64,000 nucleotides of DNA from Parvularcula maris. Lineage in GTDB: Bacteria > Pseudomonadota > Alphaproteobacteria > Caulobacterales > Parvularculaceae. Below, one piece after another: positions 37,550 through 46,509 of the stretch. The notes under the pieces are model-generated. The model saw only the letters and a program-made list of their open reading frames with translations, searched no databases and was not told the origin of the DNA. The stretch spans positions 82,382 to 146,381 of the forward strand of contig NZ_JANIBC010000003.1 in NCBI RefSeq assembly GCF_024505085.1. Reading direction: 5' to 3'. The position numbers and the translations under genes were made by a program. Every line of letters begins with the position of its first letter. Within the stretch, counting starts at the first letter, position 1.

Positions 37550-38274
37550 GACATTCGTCTCGCAGGCAGCCTCCACCAGGGCTCGTGGGGGTAGAGGTGG
37601 TGCTCGTGGTGGTAGCCGAAATGATAGCAGGTGAGGAGGCTCGGTAGCCACCCATAGCTCGAACTTCTGGCGCGATGGTCATCGGCGAAGGCAGGGGCCT
37701 CCCCCTCGTGTCGGTGGGGGCGGTAGGTGCCGAAATAGAAGAGCTGGAGCGCGCTGCCGAGGGCTGGGACGCCGTAGAAGAGCACGATGTTCACCATCGG
37801 CGCGCCCAGCACCAGCCAGTAGATGGCGACGACCGCGTTGACGAAGATCAGCGGCCGCAGCCCGAAATGCCGGGTGAAGAACTCGCGGAACCAGGGAACG
37901 AAACGGCGCGGCTCGCTGGCTGAGAAGTCGGGGTCGTCGGCGGTGCCAGGGGCGTCGTGGTGGAGGTCGTGGTTCACCTTCAGCCGGTCGTAGTCGAAGC
38001 CTGCGTACAGGGTCATTGTCACCCATCCGAAGGCGCGGTTTACCCCTGGATGCTGCGGGGCAAGGCTACCGTGGATGGCGTCGTGGCTGATGATGAAGAG
38101 GCCGACGGAGAGCCAGCAGAGGGCCGCCATCAGAAAGGGCGCCAGCAGGACTTGCGGCCAGGTGAGCTCGAAGAAGTGGACGCCGTAGACATGGAGGGCC
38201 GCCCAGGCGACGATGATCGCCGAAGCCAGCCCTACGCCGATCCGTGTGCGGCGTTTGTCTTCGGTGCTGCGCAT
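37546..38274 (-). CDS. crtW: Beta-carotene ketolase
   Basis: Di-iron membrane oxygenase that introduces the 4,4' keto groups of canthaxanthin or astaxanthin. 242 residues from the ATG at 38274. His motifs are HDAIH (64-68), NHDLHHDAPG near 100 and YHHEHHLYPHEPWW near 225. With CrtZ it should convert beta-carotene to astaxanthin-type xanthophylls. A family-2 repeat fills the 147-bp gap between crtB and crtW and may separate their expression. Confidence 0.94.
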   Translation of the reverse strand: MRSTEDKRRTRIGVGLASAIIVAWAALHVYGVHFFELTWPQVLLAPFLMAALCWLSVGLFIISHDAIHGSLAPQHPGVNRAFGWVTMTLYAGFDYDRLKVNHDLHHDAPGTADDPDFSASEPRRFVPWFREFFTRHFGLRPLIFVNAVVAIYWLVLGAPMVNIVLFYGVPALGSALQLFYFGTYRPHRHEGEAPAFADDHRARSSSYGWLPSLLTCYHFGYHHEHHLYPHEPWWRLPARRMS

Positions 38275-38291
38275 AACTGGGTCGTCAGCGC

Positions 38292-38410
38292 TGAGCCCCC
38301 TCCGCCCTTCGGGCACCTCCCCCATGGGATGGGGGAGGGAAGCAGAAGCGGCCTTACTGCCTATCTCGCTCCCCCACTGGTGAGGGAGCTGCCGGCAGGC
38401 TGAGGGGGCC
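38292..38410. repeat. Family-2 repeat, copy 4, between crtB and crtW
   Basis: CCCCCTCCGCCCTTCGGGCACC at the left and GAGGGAGCTGCCGGCAGGC at the right, with a central hairpin CTCCCCCATGGGATGGGGGAG. It matches copy 5 at 45439 almost throughout. It is the only sizeable gap inside the crt minus-strand unit. Confidence 0.8.
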
Positions 38411-38420
38411 ACGCCAGGCA

Positions 38421-39389
38421 TCAAGAGGGCAGCCTCAGCACTGGCCGCTTCCAGAGGTCCGCTCGCGGGGGGAGGGCGCGGAAGAACTGGCTCTTGGCGC
38501 CTGCGCCCTGGAGACAGCCGAGGCCTGCGAGGGCGAGCTTGCGGCGGCGGGAGGTGCGGGCTCTCCGGTCCCAGACGTTCGGGCTCTTGGTCCTCACCAC
38601 ACGGCCGATGTCGCGGTAGACCCCTCTCGCAGCAGCTACGGCGAAGCCTGCGCGGATCGGTAGGCGGCGGACGCCCGAGCCTGCGCTCTGGTAGTAGCGG
38701 TCAGCCTCGGCGAGGAGGCGCATGGCAACCATCCAGACCCGCTCGCGGTTTGCCTCGTCGAGAACACCGGCCGGGGTGGGCGGAACGCCTTCCTCCTGCA
38801 GCCAATCGCCGGGCAGGTAGACCCGCCCGATGGCGGCGTCGTCGATGACGTCGCGGGCGATATTGGTGAGTTGGAAGGCGATGCCGAGGTCGGACGCCCT
38901 GTCCAGCGTGTCGTTATCCTCCGGGTCCACCCCCATGACGATGGCCATCATTACGCCGACGACGCCCGCCACGTGGTAGGAGTAGCGCAGCGTGTCCTCT
39001 AAGCTGTCGTAGCTGTGCTGACGAACATCCATCTCGAAGCCCGCCAGGAGGTCGAGGGCGTGCTGTTTCGGCATGCCAGTCTCGACAGCGACCTGCTGGA
39101 ACGCCTCGAACTGCCAGCGGGAGGGGCGCTCGCCTCGATAGACCGTGTCCGTCTCGCGCAGGAGAAAGGCCAAGTCCTCCGCACTCGGAACAGCCTCGGC
39201 CCCCGCCGCCACGGTCTCGCCGAAGCCCAGGTTCTGTCCGTCGATCACATCGTCGCAGTAGCGGCACCATGCATAGAGCATATGCGCATGCCGCCGCATC
39301 TTCGGGCGGAAGAGGAGCGAGGCCAGAGCGAAAGACTTGGAGCCCTTGGCGATGCTCTGCGCGGACTGTTTGGCGAGGGTGCTGTCCAT
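38421..39389 (-). CDS. crtB: Phytoene synthase
   Basis: Head-to-head condensation of two GGPP to phytoene. 322 residues from the ATG at 39389, which overlaps the preceding stop (TAATG). The two Asp-rich motifs are CDDVID (45-50) and ARDVIDDAAIGRVYLP; the latter is the phytoene/squalene synthase signature. GSKSFALASLLFRPKMR is the conserved N-terminal segment. It belongs to the crtY-crtI-orf-crtB run. Confidence 0.97.
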   Translation of the reverse strand: MDSTLAKQSAQSIAKGSKSFALASLLFRPKMRRHAHMLYAWCRYCDDVIDGQNLGFGETVAAGAEAVPSAEDLAFLLRETDTVYRGERPSRWQFEAFQQVAVETGMPKQHALDLLAGFEMDVRQHSYDSLEDTLRYSYHVAGVVGVMMAIVMGVDPEDNDTLDRASDLGIAFQLTNIARDVIDDAAIGRVYLPGDWLQEEGVPPTPAGVLDEANRERVWMVAMRLLAEADRYYQSAGSGVRRLPIRAGFAVAAARGVYRDIGRVVRTKSPNVWDRRARTSRRRKLALAGLGCLQGAGAKSQFFRALPPRADLWKRPVLRLPS

Positions 39390-39715
39390 TAGTACCAACC
39401 TACGAGTTTGGCGAAGAAATGACCCCAGCCGAAAGTAAAGACGAATGTCAGCGGTAGCTTCGCAGGCCCCCTATTCGGATTGCTTGACGCGTACAGCGCT
39501 GCTGCGGCGGTAGCTACGACTGCGATACAGGCAGCTGTACCGAACCTACCTGTCGCTGTTGTAGCTGGCATGACCACCGCCATGATCAGAAGTAGCACGA
39601 TCGCGACTGCATCAGTCCACCGCCAAGACTTATCAATCTCGGGACGCCCCTGATCGACCCACATATCGCCGTCTTGGGTCGTGGTCTGATGGGTTGATGA
39701 GAGCGATCCCGCCAT
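39389..39715 (-). CDS. Small membrane protein inside the crt operon
   Basis: 108 residues from the ATG at 39715. GGAG inside the crtI stop region precedes it, and its stop overlaps the crtB start (TAATG), so it is translated as part of the operon. There are two hydrophobic helices (about 35-50 and 57-78), then SNPNRGPAKLPLTFVFTFGWGHFFAKLVGWY, broken here as a third weakly hydrophobic part. I recognise no family. Its base composition is visibly less GC-rich than the crt genes around it, which suggests later acquisition. Confidence 0.65.
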   Translation of the reverse strand: MAGSLSSTHQTTTQDGDMWVDQGRPEIDKSWRWTDAVAIVLLLIMAVVMPATTATGRFGTAACIAVVATAAAALYASSNPNRGPAKLPLTFVFTFGWGHFFAKLVGWY

Positions 39716-39719
39716 CCGG

Positions 39720-41291
39720 CTACTCCGCCGCCATCTTCGCATAGGCGTCAGCCAGCCCGAAATCCTCCGCCATTAGACGGGCGGTGGCCTTGGCCGAGCC
39801 GACGACGCCGGGGATGCCTGCGCCGGGGTGGGTGCCTGCGCCGGCGAAGTAGAGGTTATCGATCTCGTCGTCGCGGTTATGCATGCGGAAGAAGGCAGAC
39901 TGGGTGAGCACCGGCTCCAGGCTGAAGGCGCTGCCGTGGTGGGAGCGGAGGTCCTCCTTAAAGCCCTGCGGCGTAAGGATCATGTCGGTGACGATATGCT
40001 CGCGTAGGCCAGGAAGATATTTCTCCTCCAGATACTTGTAGATCCGTTCCTTGTACCGAGGGCCCTCGACTTCCCAGTCGATGGCCGCCTTGCCGAGGTG
40101 CGGCACCGGCGAGAGCACGTACCAGCTGTCGTGCCCCTCGGGCGCCATGCCGGGATCGGTGGCGGTGGGGCGGTGGAGGTAGAGGGAGAAATCATCGGGA
40201 AGGTTCGGCCCGTTGAAGATCTCGGCGATCAGCTCCTTGTAGCGCGGCCCGAAGCAGATCGTGTGGTGGGCAATGTCTTCGTACTTTTTGTTCGTACCGA
40301 AATAGATGACGAAGAGGGACATGGAGAAGCGCTTCTTCTTGAGGCTCTTCTCGACCTTCCGCCCCCGCATCGTCTTGCCCAGAAGCTTGCCGTAGGTATG
40401 GACGATATCGGCGTTCGAGGCGACGGCGTCGAACTCCTCGCGGAAGCCGCTCCTGGTGCGGACAGCCGTCAGCTTGCCGTTCTTCTCCTCGACCTCTTCG
40501 ACCGGATCGCCGATCATGACCCGTCCGCCAAGGTCCTCGAACAGTTTGGCCATGCCCGCCACCAGCGCGCCCGTGCCGCCTCGCGGGAACCAGACGCCCC
40601 ACTTACGCTCCAGCGCGTGGATCAGGGCGTAGATGGCGGAGGTCTTGTGCGGGTCGCCGCCGACCAGCAGCGAGTGGAAGGAGAAGGCCTGGCGCAGCTT
40701 CTCATCCTTGATGAAGTCGCCCACCCGTCCGGCCACGGATCGCTGCGCCTGCAAGGTGGCGAGCTGCGGCGCGCAGCGCATCATCGACCAGAAGTCGAGG
40801 AAGGGCACGTGGCCTAGCTTAAGGTAGCCCTCCTTGAAGAGCGCCTCTGAGTACTCGTAAAACTTGCGGTAGCCCTCGAGGTCGCCAGGGCTCTGCTTCA
40901 TGATCTCGGCTTCGAGCTTTTCCGTGGCCTGAAAGTAGTCGAACTGGGTGCCGTCCTCCCAGGCGAGGCGGTACATCGGCTCGACCGGCAGGAGCTCGAC
41001 ATAGTCCGAGAGCTTGCGGCCCGAGAGGGCGAAGAGCTCCTCCAGGCATGAGGGGTCGGTGATGACCGTCGGCCCGCCGTCGAACTTGAAGCCGTCCTGC
41101 TCATAGACATAGGCCCGCCCGCCGAGCTTGTCCCGCGCCTCGATCAGGGTGGTCTGGAAACCCATGGACTGAAGGCGGCAGGCCAGCGCCAGCCCGCCAA
41201 AGCCCGCGCCGATGACACAGGCCTTCGGACCGGCCCCGTCGTCATTCGCTGCGGGGAGGTCTTGTTCGTCCATGCGGAGCGCTTCGCTCAT
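39720..41291 (-). CDS. crtI: Phytoene desaturase
   Basis: FAD-dependent enzyme turning phytoene into lycopene. 523 residues. The dinucleotide motif VIGAGFGGLALA is at 27-38, followed by EARDKLGGRAYVYEQDGFKFD, split by family as usual. The C-terminal bacterial-type signature is YFAGAGTHPGAGIPGVVGSAK. The start overlaps the crtY stop (ATGA at 41288-41291). Confidence 0.97.
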   Translation of the reverse strand: MSEALRMDEQDLPAANDDGAGPKACVIGAGFGGLALACRLQSMGFQTTLIEARDKLGGRAYVYEQDGFKFDGGPTVITDPSCLEELFALSGRKLSDYVELLPVEPMYRLAWEDGTQFDYFQATEKLEAEIMKQSPGDLEGYRKFYEYSEALFKEGYLKLGHVPFLDFWSMMRCAPQLATLQAQRSVAGRVGDFIKDEKLRQAFSFHSLLVGGDPHKTSAIYALIHALERKWGVWFPRGGTGALVAGMAKLFEDLGGRVMIGDPVEEVEEKNGKLTAVRTRSGFREEFDAVASNADIVHTYGKLLGKTMRGRKVEKSLKKKRFSMSLFVIYFGTNKKYEDIAHHTICFGPRYKELIAEIFNGPNLPDDFSLYLHRPTATDPGMAPEGHDSWYVLSPVPHLGKAAIDWEVEGPRYKERIYKYLEEKYLPGLREHIVTDMILTPQGFKEDLRSHHGSAFSLEPVLTQSAFFRMHNRDDEIDNLYFAGAGTHPGAGIPGVVGSAKATARLMAEDFGLADAYAKMAAE

Positions 41292-42448
41292 GCCTGCCTG
41301 TCTTTCTCCAGACGCCGCGGGGGCAGCGCGCTGATCGCCTTGTGTATCGGCACCGGGGGTTTTCCTGCCAGAATGCGCAGCCGGTCGCCAGTTGTGGTCT
41401 CTCCAGCATAAAATCGCTCGATCAGCGGCTGAGGCAAGCCGTAGAAACGCTGCAGGACGATGTACCGCAATTCAGGCTTCGCCGCCCGGAACAGCATCCG
41501 GTTGAGGAGCCTGGAGTAGCGGTGTTTTCGCCAGCGCTCACGGACCTGCCTCTCGATCACGCGGCGCAGGTTTTCCGGTGAAAAATCCTCCTCGGCGGCG
41601 ATGAGATCGGCGAGGCGGGCGGCTTCGGGCAGGGAGTAGCCGGTGACGGGGTGGAAGAGGGCGGCCCGCAGGCCGATGGGGGCGGCGTCCTGTAGCTCAC
41701 CGAGATAGGCGTCGATGTCGCCTTCGAGGACGATGGGAAGCACGCCTTCTTCCTCCCGAATCACGTCGGCGATGCGCCAGCCCTGCCGGACGGCGTAGTC
41801 CTCAATGCCCTGGCGCAGGGTCTCGCGGGGCAGGGTCTCGCCGTCGGCGTAGTAGGTGTCCTCGATCAGCGCCGTATCATTCGTGAAGGGCAGCACATAG
41901 ACGAAGCGGTAGCCGTCGGTTTGCGGCACCGTGGCGTCCATAATGATTGGCTCGGTCAAGCCGTGGGGCTCCTCGAAGCGGACCTCTAGGCCGAGGAATT
42001 TTTGGAAGGCGATGGTGATGGTGTCCGAGCGCTGCGCGCCTCGGCCATCGAGCACCGTGCCGCGCAGGGTAGTCTGGTCCGCCAGGGTGAGGGAGGAGGG
42101 GGAGAGGGCGACGGCCTCCGTGCCGCGGATGGTCTGGACCTTTGTCTCCGCCATCACTTCGGCCAGCCGGTCCGAGGTTGCGGCTAGGTAGGGGGTGGAA
42201 AGGCTTCGTCTTCGCTCGGGGAAGCGGACCTGCTGTTCCTCCCAACGGCTGGTGACAAAGGGGGCGAGCCAGTCGAGCTGCTCCGACGTCACATCGGTGC
42301 CGTGGAAGCACCAGGTGTGGTTGCCACCCAGGGTCTCTTCTTTCTCAGCGACGACAATCTTCAGCTCGGGGCGGAGCTGGGCGGTCCTGTAGGCGATTAG
42401 GGACGAGGCCAGGCCTCCGCCGGCTAGGATGAGGTCATATACTGCCAT
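41288..42448 (-). CDS. crtY: Lycopene beta-cyclase
   Basis: Forms the beta rings of beta-carotene from lycopene. 386 residues from the ATG at 42448. N-terminal dinucleotide site YDLILAGGGLASSLIAYR; the bacterial CrtY marks FLGLEV, MDATVPQTDGYRFVYVLPF and GRGAQ are present. It is the first gene of the minus-strand crt run; the 148-bp gap upstream holds two copies of an operator-like repeat and faces the divergent RHH gene. Confidence 0.95.
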   Translation of the reverse strand: MAVYDLILAGGGLASSLIAYRTAQLRPELKIVVAEKEETLGGNHTWCFHGTDVTSEQLDWLAPFVTSRWEEQQVRFPERRRSLSTPYLAATSDRLAEVMAETKVQTIRGTEAVALSPSSLTLADQTTLRGTVLDGRGAQRSDTITIAFQKFLGLEVRFEEPHGLTEPIIMDATVPQTDGYRFVYVLPFTNDTALIEDTYYADGETLPRETLRQGIEDYAVRQGWRIADVIREEEGVLPIVLEGDIDAYLGELQDAAPIGLRAALFHPVTGYSLPEAARLADLIAAEEDFSPENLRRVIERQVRERWRKHRYSRLLNRMLFRAAKPELRYIVLQRFYGLPQPLIERFYAGETTTGDRLRILAGKPPVPIHKAISALPPRRLEKDRQA

Positions 42449-42493
42449 TGGGGTGGGCCTAGGGCGTTCGGTGGCTGGACGCCAGCTAGGCAT

Positions 42494-42530
42494 CCGTCAT
42501 GACATGACCAGAACGCCGTCATGACATGAC
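42494..42530. promoter_or_regulatory. Paired direct repeat in the crtY upstream region
   Basis: CCGTCATGACATGAC occurs at 42494-42508 and again at 42516-42530, exactly 22 bases apart, close to two helical turns. Each copy contains the perfect palindrome GTCATGAC. It lies between the divergent crtY and RHH-protein genes, 46 bases before the crtY start, as expected of an operator for a multimeric regulator. Confidence 0.6.
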
Positions 42531-42596
42531 ACGAAAGCGCTGGTGCGCTCGGTTTTGCGCTGTCTAGGGAAGAATCATCGAAGCACGGAGGCGGCA

Positions 42597-43229
42597 ATGA
42601 AGAAAACCGAGAAGATCGAGATCAGGCTTTCTCCTGAGGAAAAGGAGCAGCTCGCCAGGCGGGCCGAAACCGAAGGCCGCCCGGTGAGTGAACTGGTGCG
42701 TGCCTTGATGACGGCAGAGGGGAGCATGACTAGTGAGCGGTCGGAGAAGGCAGCGGCCATCCACCCCCTTCGCCAGTTCGGCGGAGCGGCGCTGTCCTTC
42801 GTCGGCGGCGTAGCAATGACCCTCGCCTTGAGCGCGGCTCACCCCCTCGGTCAGGATATCGAAGGCTGGGATGCGAGCTTCGAGCTTGCCGGTGACGTGC
42901 CTGTTCCTGGCGAGGAGGGCAGAACCCGAAGGGCGAGGACTTCGGGCGATTTCAGGCTCCTGGCGAAGGACGGATCGACCGCGAAGCTGGTTCTCAACCG
43001 CAGCCGAGGAGGGGTCTACGAGCTTCGCGGCGTTACCATCCGCCAGGATGACGAGCAGGTGAGGCTGGAGTTCTCTCTCTGTGTCCGGCTGCCCACCGAG
43101 GACTGCAAGGGCGTAGCGTCACCGACCGTGACAACCTTTCCGCGAGAAGACATCCGCATTATGCTCGACGATGTGGACGGGCGTAGGTTGTTCCTGGGGC
43201 TGACGGCTATTGGTACAGAACGCAATTGA
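42597..43229 (+). CDS. Membrane-anchored ribbon-helix-helix protein
   Basis: 210 residues from the ATG at 42597 (GGAGGCGGCA upstream). Residues 5-40 (EKIEIRLSPEEKEQLARRA then GRPVSELVRALM) fit a CopG/Arc-type RHH DNA-binding domain. One membrane helix (about 62-81) follows, then about 125 residues predicted outside, beta-rich, with two cysteines (SLCVRLPTEDCKG). This would be a one-component regulator: cytoplasmic DNA binding, periplasmic sensing. The outer domain is unrecognised. Divergence from crtY and the repeat between them suggest it controls carotenoid genes; that is inference. Confidence 0.7.
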   Translation: MKKTEKIEIRLSPEEKEQLARRAETEGRPVSELVRALMTAEGSMTSERSEKAAAIHPLRQFGGAALSFVGGVAMTLALSAAHPLGQDIEGWDASFELAGDVPVPGEEGRTRRARTSGDFRLLAKDGSTAKLVLNRSRGGVYELRGVTIRQDDEQVRLEFSLCVRLPTEDCKGVASPTVTTFPREDIRIMLDDVDGRRLFLGLTAIGTERN

Positions 43230-43238
43230 AACTGACCG

Positions 43239-43263
43239 CCTTCCCACGGACAAGCCGTGGGAA
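43239..43263. terminator. Family-4 hairpin between convergent genes
   Basis: CCTTCCCACGG-acaag-CCGTGGGAAGG is a perfect 11-bp hairpin between the RHH gene and the convergent esterase gene. No T run follows on either strand. The same TTCCCACGG core recurs near 23463 and 63550-63655. Confidence 0.55.
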
Positions 43264-43282
43264 GGCGTGGGTAGAGAGCCTC

Positions 43283-44668
43283 CTAGATAAAGAACCCGAC
43301 CAGCGAGTAGATCAGGTTGAACGGCTTGTTGAGGTCCGCCTGGGTGTCCTGCTCGGTGGCTGAGAGCACGGCGCCGTTTCCGTCCATCACGCTGTCGATG
43401 AAGTCCTCGAGTTCGAGGCCCAGCTCCTGGATGTCGCCGTTCTCGATGTCGATGATCGTCGTGCAGTGGCTGTCATTGACGTCGCGGAAATAGGGGAAGT
43501 AGCCGCCATAGTTCGGGTACGAAGCGAGCTGGCTTCTTAGCTTGCCGGTGTCCTGCTGCCACTTCTCGGTAATCAGCGCTTCTCTCTGCGACTGACTGCC
43601 AGCGTTCTGGATCTCCGGGTAGAACCGCTCATAGCTGTAGGCGGAGTAGTTCTGGTCGAGCTGGAAGTGGGTGTGCCCCAGCCGGTCGCCGGTGTAGCGG
43701 CTGGCGATGGCGTCGTTGACGGAGCCGTAGTTCGAGGTGCTGATCCCTGCGATGTCGCGGGCGAGGTAGCCCATGACGCTGTCCACGCCCCAACGGTCCT
43801 TGATCTGAAGATGCAGCGGACGCGAGGGGTTGGCGGCGTTGCTGCCGCCCTGCGCCGTGGGGAAGAGCGGCCCCGAATCGTTGATCATGTAGCCGTAGGA
43901 CGGCGCCATGTCGCGGCGCATCGGGTGGTAGTTGGTCATGGCGCCCGCGCCGCCCGCCGAGCAGCCGGTCATCAGCATCTGGGTGGGCCTCGGCATGTTG
44001 TCCCGCATCCAGGACGTCACCGCACGGACGTTCCTGGCGCCGTTGTGGTGCCAGACCAGGGGCTCGCCTGCGCCGGTCGGGTCCTCATAGACCGTGACCT
44101 TGTTGCCCGAATAGACGTCGCCCGTGCAGTACGGAACATAGACGATGTTCCAGTCCTGCGTCTTGACGTCGTTATACGGATGGCTGCGCCAGACCAGCGG
44201 CGAGACGAGGCCCGTCGAGGGGTCGCCCGAGGTGATGTAGTCGTCGGGAATGCCGTCGGGGTTGCGTGCGCCTCTAATACCCGCCTGCCCGGTGCAGCTC
44301 GCGTAGTCCCAGCACGCCCCGCCGCCCTCGAAGTAGAACATGGTGTTCCTGGTCGAGGCGACGCGGTTGATGAAGAACTTGAACGGCGAGCCGTTGCCGC
44401 AGATCGCGCCGGTCGAGGGGTGGAGCTGGATGGTCTGCCAGTTGCCGTAATTGCCCGGCGAGAAGCCGTCATTGAAACCGGACGGGTTCGAGTAGAGCCC
44501 GTACTCGCCGACCCGCTCCCAGCTTCTCACCTTGCGGTCCGCCTTAGGCGGGGAGAACAGGTTCCAGAAGGTCTGCCACCCCGAATAGTCGCCGGGTTCG
44601 GCAGCGGCAGGCGTGGCGTAGGATAGCACCACAGCTGCCGCAGCGCCGCAGCAAAGCAAGCGTTTCAT
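43283..44668 (-). CDS. Pectinacetylesterase-family secreted hydrolase
   Basis: 461 residues from the ATG at 44668 (GGAGG six bases upstream), with a signal peptide (MKRLLCCGAAAAVVLSYATPAAA). It matches the PAE/Notum family of Ser hydrolases: MFYFEGGGACWDYASC, the nucleophile in MTGCSAGGAGAM, and a catalytic His in VNDSHCTTI. The family removes acetyl or acyl groups from polysaccharides or proteins. Natural substrates here are unknown; it could act on algal polysaccharide. Many cysteines suggest disulfides. Confidence 0.85.
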   Translation of the reverse strand: MKRLLCCGAAAAVVLSYATPAAAEPGDYSGWQTFWNLFSPPKADRKVRSWERVGEYGLYSNPSGFNDGFSPGNYGNWQTIQLHPSTGAICGNGSPFKFFINRVASTRNTMFYFEGGGACWDYASCTGQAGIRGARNPDGIPDDYITSGDPSTGLVSPLVWRSHPYNDVKTQDWNIVYVPYCTGDVYSGNKVTVYEDPTGAGEPLVWHHNGARNVRAVTSWMRDNMPRPTQMLMTGCSAGGAGAMTNYHPMRRDMAPSYGYMINDSGPLFPTAQGGSNAANPSRPLHLQIKDRWGVDSVMGYLARDIAGISTSNYGSVNDAIASRYTGDRLGHTHFQLDQNYSAYSYERFYPEIQNAGSQSQREALITEKWQQDTGKLRSQLASYPNYGGYFPYFRDVNDSHCTTIIDIENGDIQELGLELEDFIDSVMDGNGAVLSATEQDTQADLNKPFNLIYSLVGFFI

Positions 44669-44835
44669 CACGTTCCTCCAAGCGCCGCCGTGATAGGCGG
44701 GGAGGGTAGGCCGCGGCGCTCAGCCCGATGGGTTCCCTTCCCCGGTTTTCTACGCCACGATGTCAGTCGCCAAACAAGCTTCAAGTCAATGAGGCGGGCT
44801 GCTTTTCGCTAGAGAAAGAACAGGGGAGAAGTGCT

Positions 44836-45438
44836 GTGGGTGTTAGAACATATCTTCTACTGGGTTTGTGCGGTGCAGCAATATTCGCAGCAGCTCTACT
44901 GCTACGTGGTGGGAGAGAAGACCCGGCCGAGATGTGGGAACGTCAGATCCATATTCCTGCGCCGGATCAGGAGGATTCCCCGGCGGAGAGCAATCCTGCT
45001 GGCGAACCTGTTCCTCCTTTCGACCCCAAGATGTCCCTCCGCCAGTTCTCGGAAAACGCCAAACGCATGACCCGCGAGGAGCGGCAGGCCGAGGCGGAAC
45101 GCCTGCTGGCAGAAGCCGACCGGCTGGCGGCGGAAGGGGGGCTGGTGGGCGACCAGCTCGTCTTCACCAAGACGCTGATCCTGCGCGATGCGTATCAGGA
45201 CGATCCGAAGCGGCTGGCCGAGGAGGTAGCCAAGGTCAGGGCCGAACGCGAGGCGCAGCTCGCCGCCCGTCCGCCGATCGACCACGGTCCGGACTATGCT
45301 CGGTACAAGGAACGCGAGGCTGAAGTGCTGCGAGAGGTGCTGGCTATGGACAGCTACCCCGAGGGTTTGGACAGGGACGGCTACCTAGCCAAGCGGCTCG
45401 CCAAGGTGCGGGCGGAGGTTTACGGGGCGGGGGAGTAG
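44836..45438 (+). CDS. Membrane-anchored coiled-coil protein, unknown
   Basis: 200 residues from a GTG at 44836 with AGGGGAGAA seven bases upstream. One N-terminal helix (TYLLLGLCGAAIFAAALLL), a Pro/Glu-rich linker, then charged helical stretches (MTREERQAEAERLLAEADRLA; LAEEVAKVRAEREAQLAARP; REVLAMDSYPEG). The helical body is probably periplasmic. It distantly recalls lipase-chaperone-like helices, but no family motif is seen, so no function is given. It is divergent from the esterase gene. Confidence 0.65.
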   Translation: MGVRTYLLLGLCGAAIFAAALLLRGGREDPAEMWERQIHIPAPDQEDSPAESNPAGEPVPPFDPKMSLRQFSENAKRMTREERQAEAERLLAEADRLAAEGGLVGDQLVFTKTLILRDAYQDDPKRLAEEVAKVRAEREAQLAARPPIDHGPDYARYKEREAEVLREVLAMDSYPEGLDRDGYLAKRLAKVRAEVYGAGE

Positions 45439-45557
45439 CCTCCTCCGCCCTCCGGGCACCTCCCCCATGAGATGGGGGAGGAAAGCAGCAGCACCGCTTG
45501 CTCTCTATTTCGCTCCCCCTCCCCGAGGGGGAGCTGCCGGCAGGCTGAGGGGGAGGA
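45439..45557. repeat. Family-2 repeat, copy 5
   Basis: CCTCCTCCGCCCTCCGGGCACC, the hairpin CTCCCCCATGAGATGGGGGAG, and GAGGGGGAGCTGCCGGCAGGC. It fills the gap between two convergent genes, the coiled-coil protein gene and etfA. Confidence 0.82.
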
Positions 45558-45576
45558 GTTACCTAGGCAGGATTGC

Positions 45577-46506
45577 CTAAAGAGCCTTCTCCAGCTCCGG
45601 CATCGCCTGGAAGAGGTCCGCCACGAGGCCGTAATCGGCGACCTGGAAGATCGGCGCCTCCTCGTCCTTGTTGATGGCGACGATGACCTTGCTGTCCTTC
45701 ATGCCCGCAAGATGCTGGATCGCGCCGGAGATGCCGACGGCGATGTAGAGCTCGGGAGCCACGACTTTACCCGTCTGGCCGACCTGGTAGTCGTTGGGCA
45801 TGTAGCCCGCGTCCACCGCGGCGCGGCTGGCGCCGATGGCGGCGCCGAGCTTATCGGCGACGGGGTAGATATGCTCCTCGAACGCCTCGTTGGAGCCCAG
45901 CGCACGGCCGCCGGAGATGACGATCTTGGCGCCCGCCAGCTCGGGGCGGTCCGACTTGGTCAGCTCCTCGCCAACGAACTCGGAGATGCCGGGGAAGGCC
46001 GCCGCGCCGATGGTCTCGACCGAGGCCGAACCTTCCATGGAGACAGCGTCGAAGGCGGTGGGCTGCACCGTGATGACTTTCTTACTGTCCGAGGACTGAA
46101 CAGTGGCAAAGGCGTTGCCCGCGTAGATCGGGCGGACGAACGTGTCCGCGCTCTCGACGCCGGTGATGGCCGAGATCTGCATCACGTCGAGCTTGGCGGC
46201 GACGCGCGGCATGAAGTTGCGGCCGTCCGTACCCGTCGAGCTGACGATGGCGTCGTAGTCACCGGCGAGCCCGGTGATCAGCTCGGCCATGGGCTCGGCC
46301 AGGCGCTTTTCGTAGTGGGCATCGTCTGCGTGCAGCACTTTGCGCACGCCTGAGATCTTGCCCGCGGCTTCCGCAACGCCAGAAGCGCCGGAGCCGGCGA
46401 CGAGCACGTCGATATCGCCGCCGATCTTCTGCGCGGCAGCCACCACCTTGGCGGTGGCATCGTTGAGGGACTGGTTGTCGTGGTCAGCGATCACGAGAAT
46501 GGCCAT
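45577..46506 (-). CDS. etfA: Electron transfer flavoprotein alpha subunit
   Basis: Binds FAD and passes electrons from acyl-CoA dehydrogenases to ETF-ubiquinone oxidoreductase. 309 residues. The C-terminal FAD signature is clear: [44 protein letters not shown]. The start [16 protein letters not shown] is typical. It lies three bases after etfB. Confidence 0.97.
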   Translation of the reverse strand: MAILVIADHDNQSLNDATAKVVAAAQKIGGDIDVLVAGSGASGVAEAAGKISGVRKVLHADDAHYEKRLAEPMAELITGLAGDYDAIVSSTGTDGRNFMPRVAAKLDVMQISAITGVESADTFVRPIYAGNAFATVQSSDSKKVITVQPTAFDAVSMEGSASVETIGAAAFPGISEFVGEELTKSDRPELAGAKIVISGGRALGSNEAFEEHIYPVADKLGAAIGASRAAVDAGYMPNDYQVGQTGKVVAPELYIAVGISGAIQHLAGMKDSKVIVAINKDEEAPIFQVADYGLVADLFQAMPELEKAL

Positions 46507-46509
46507 GGC

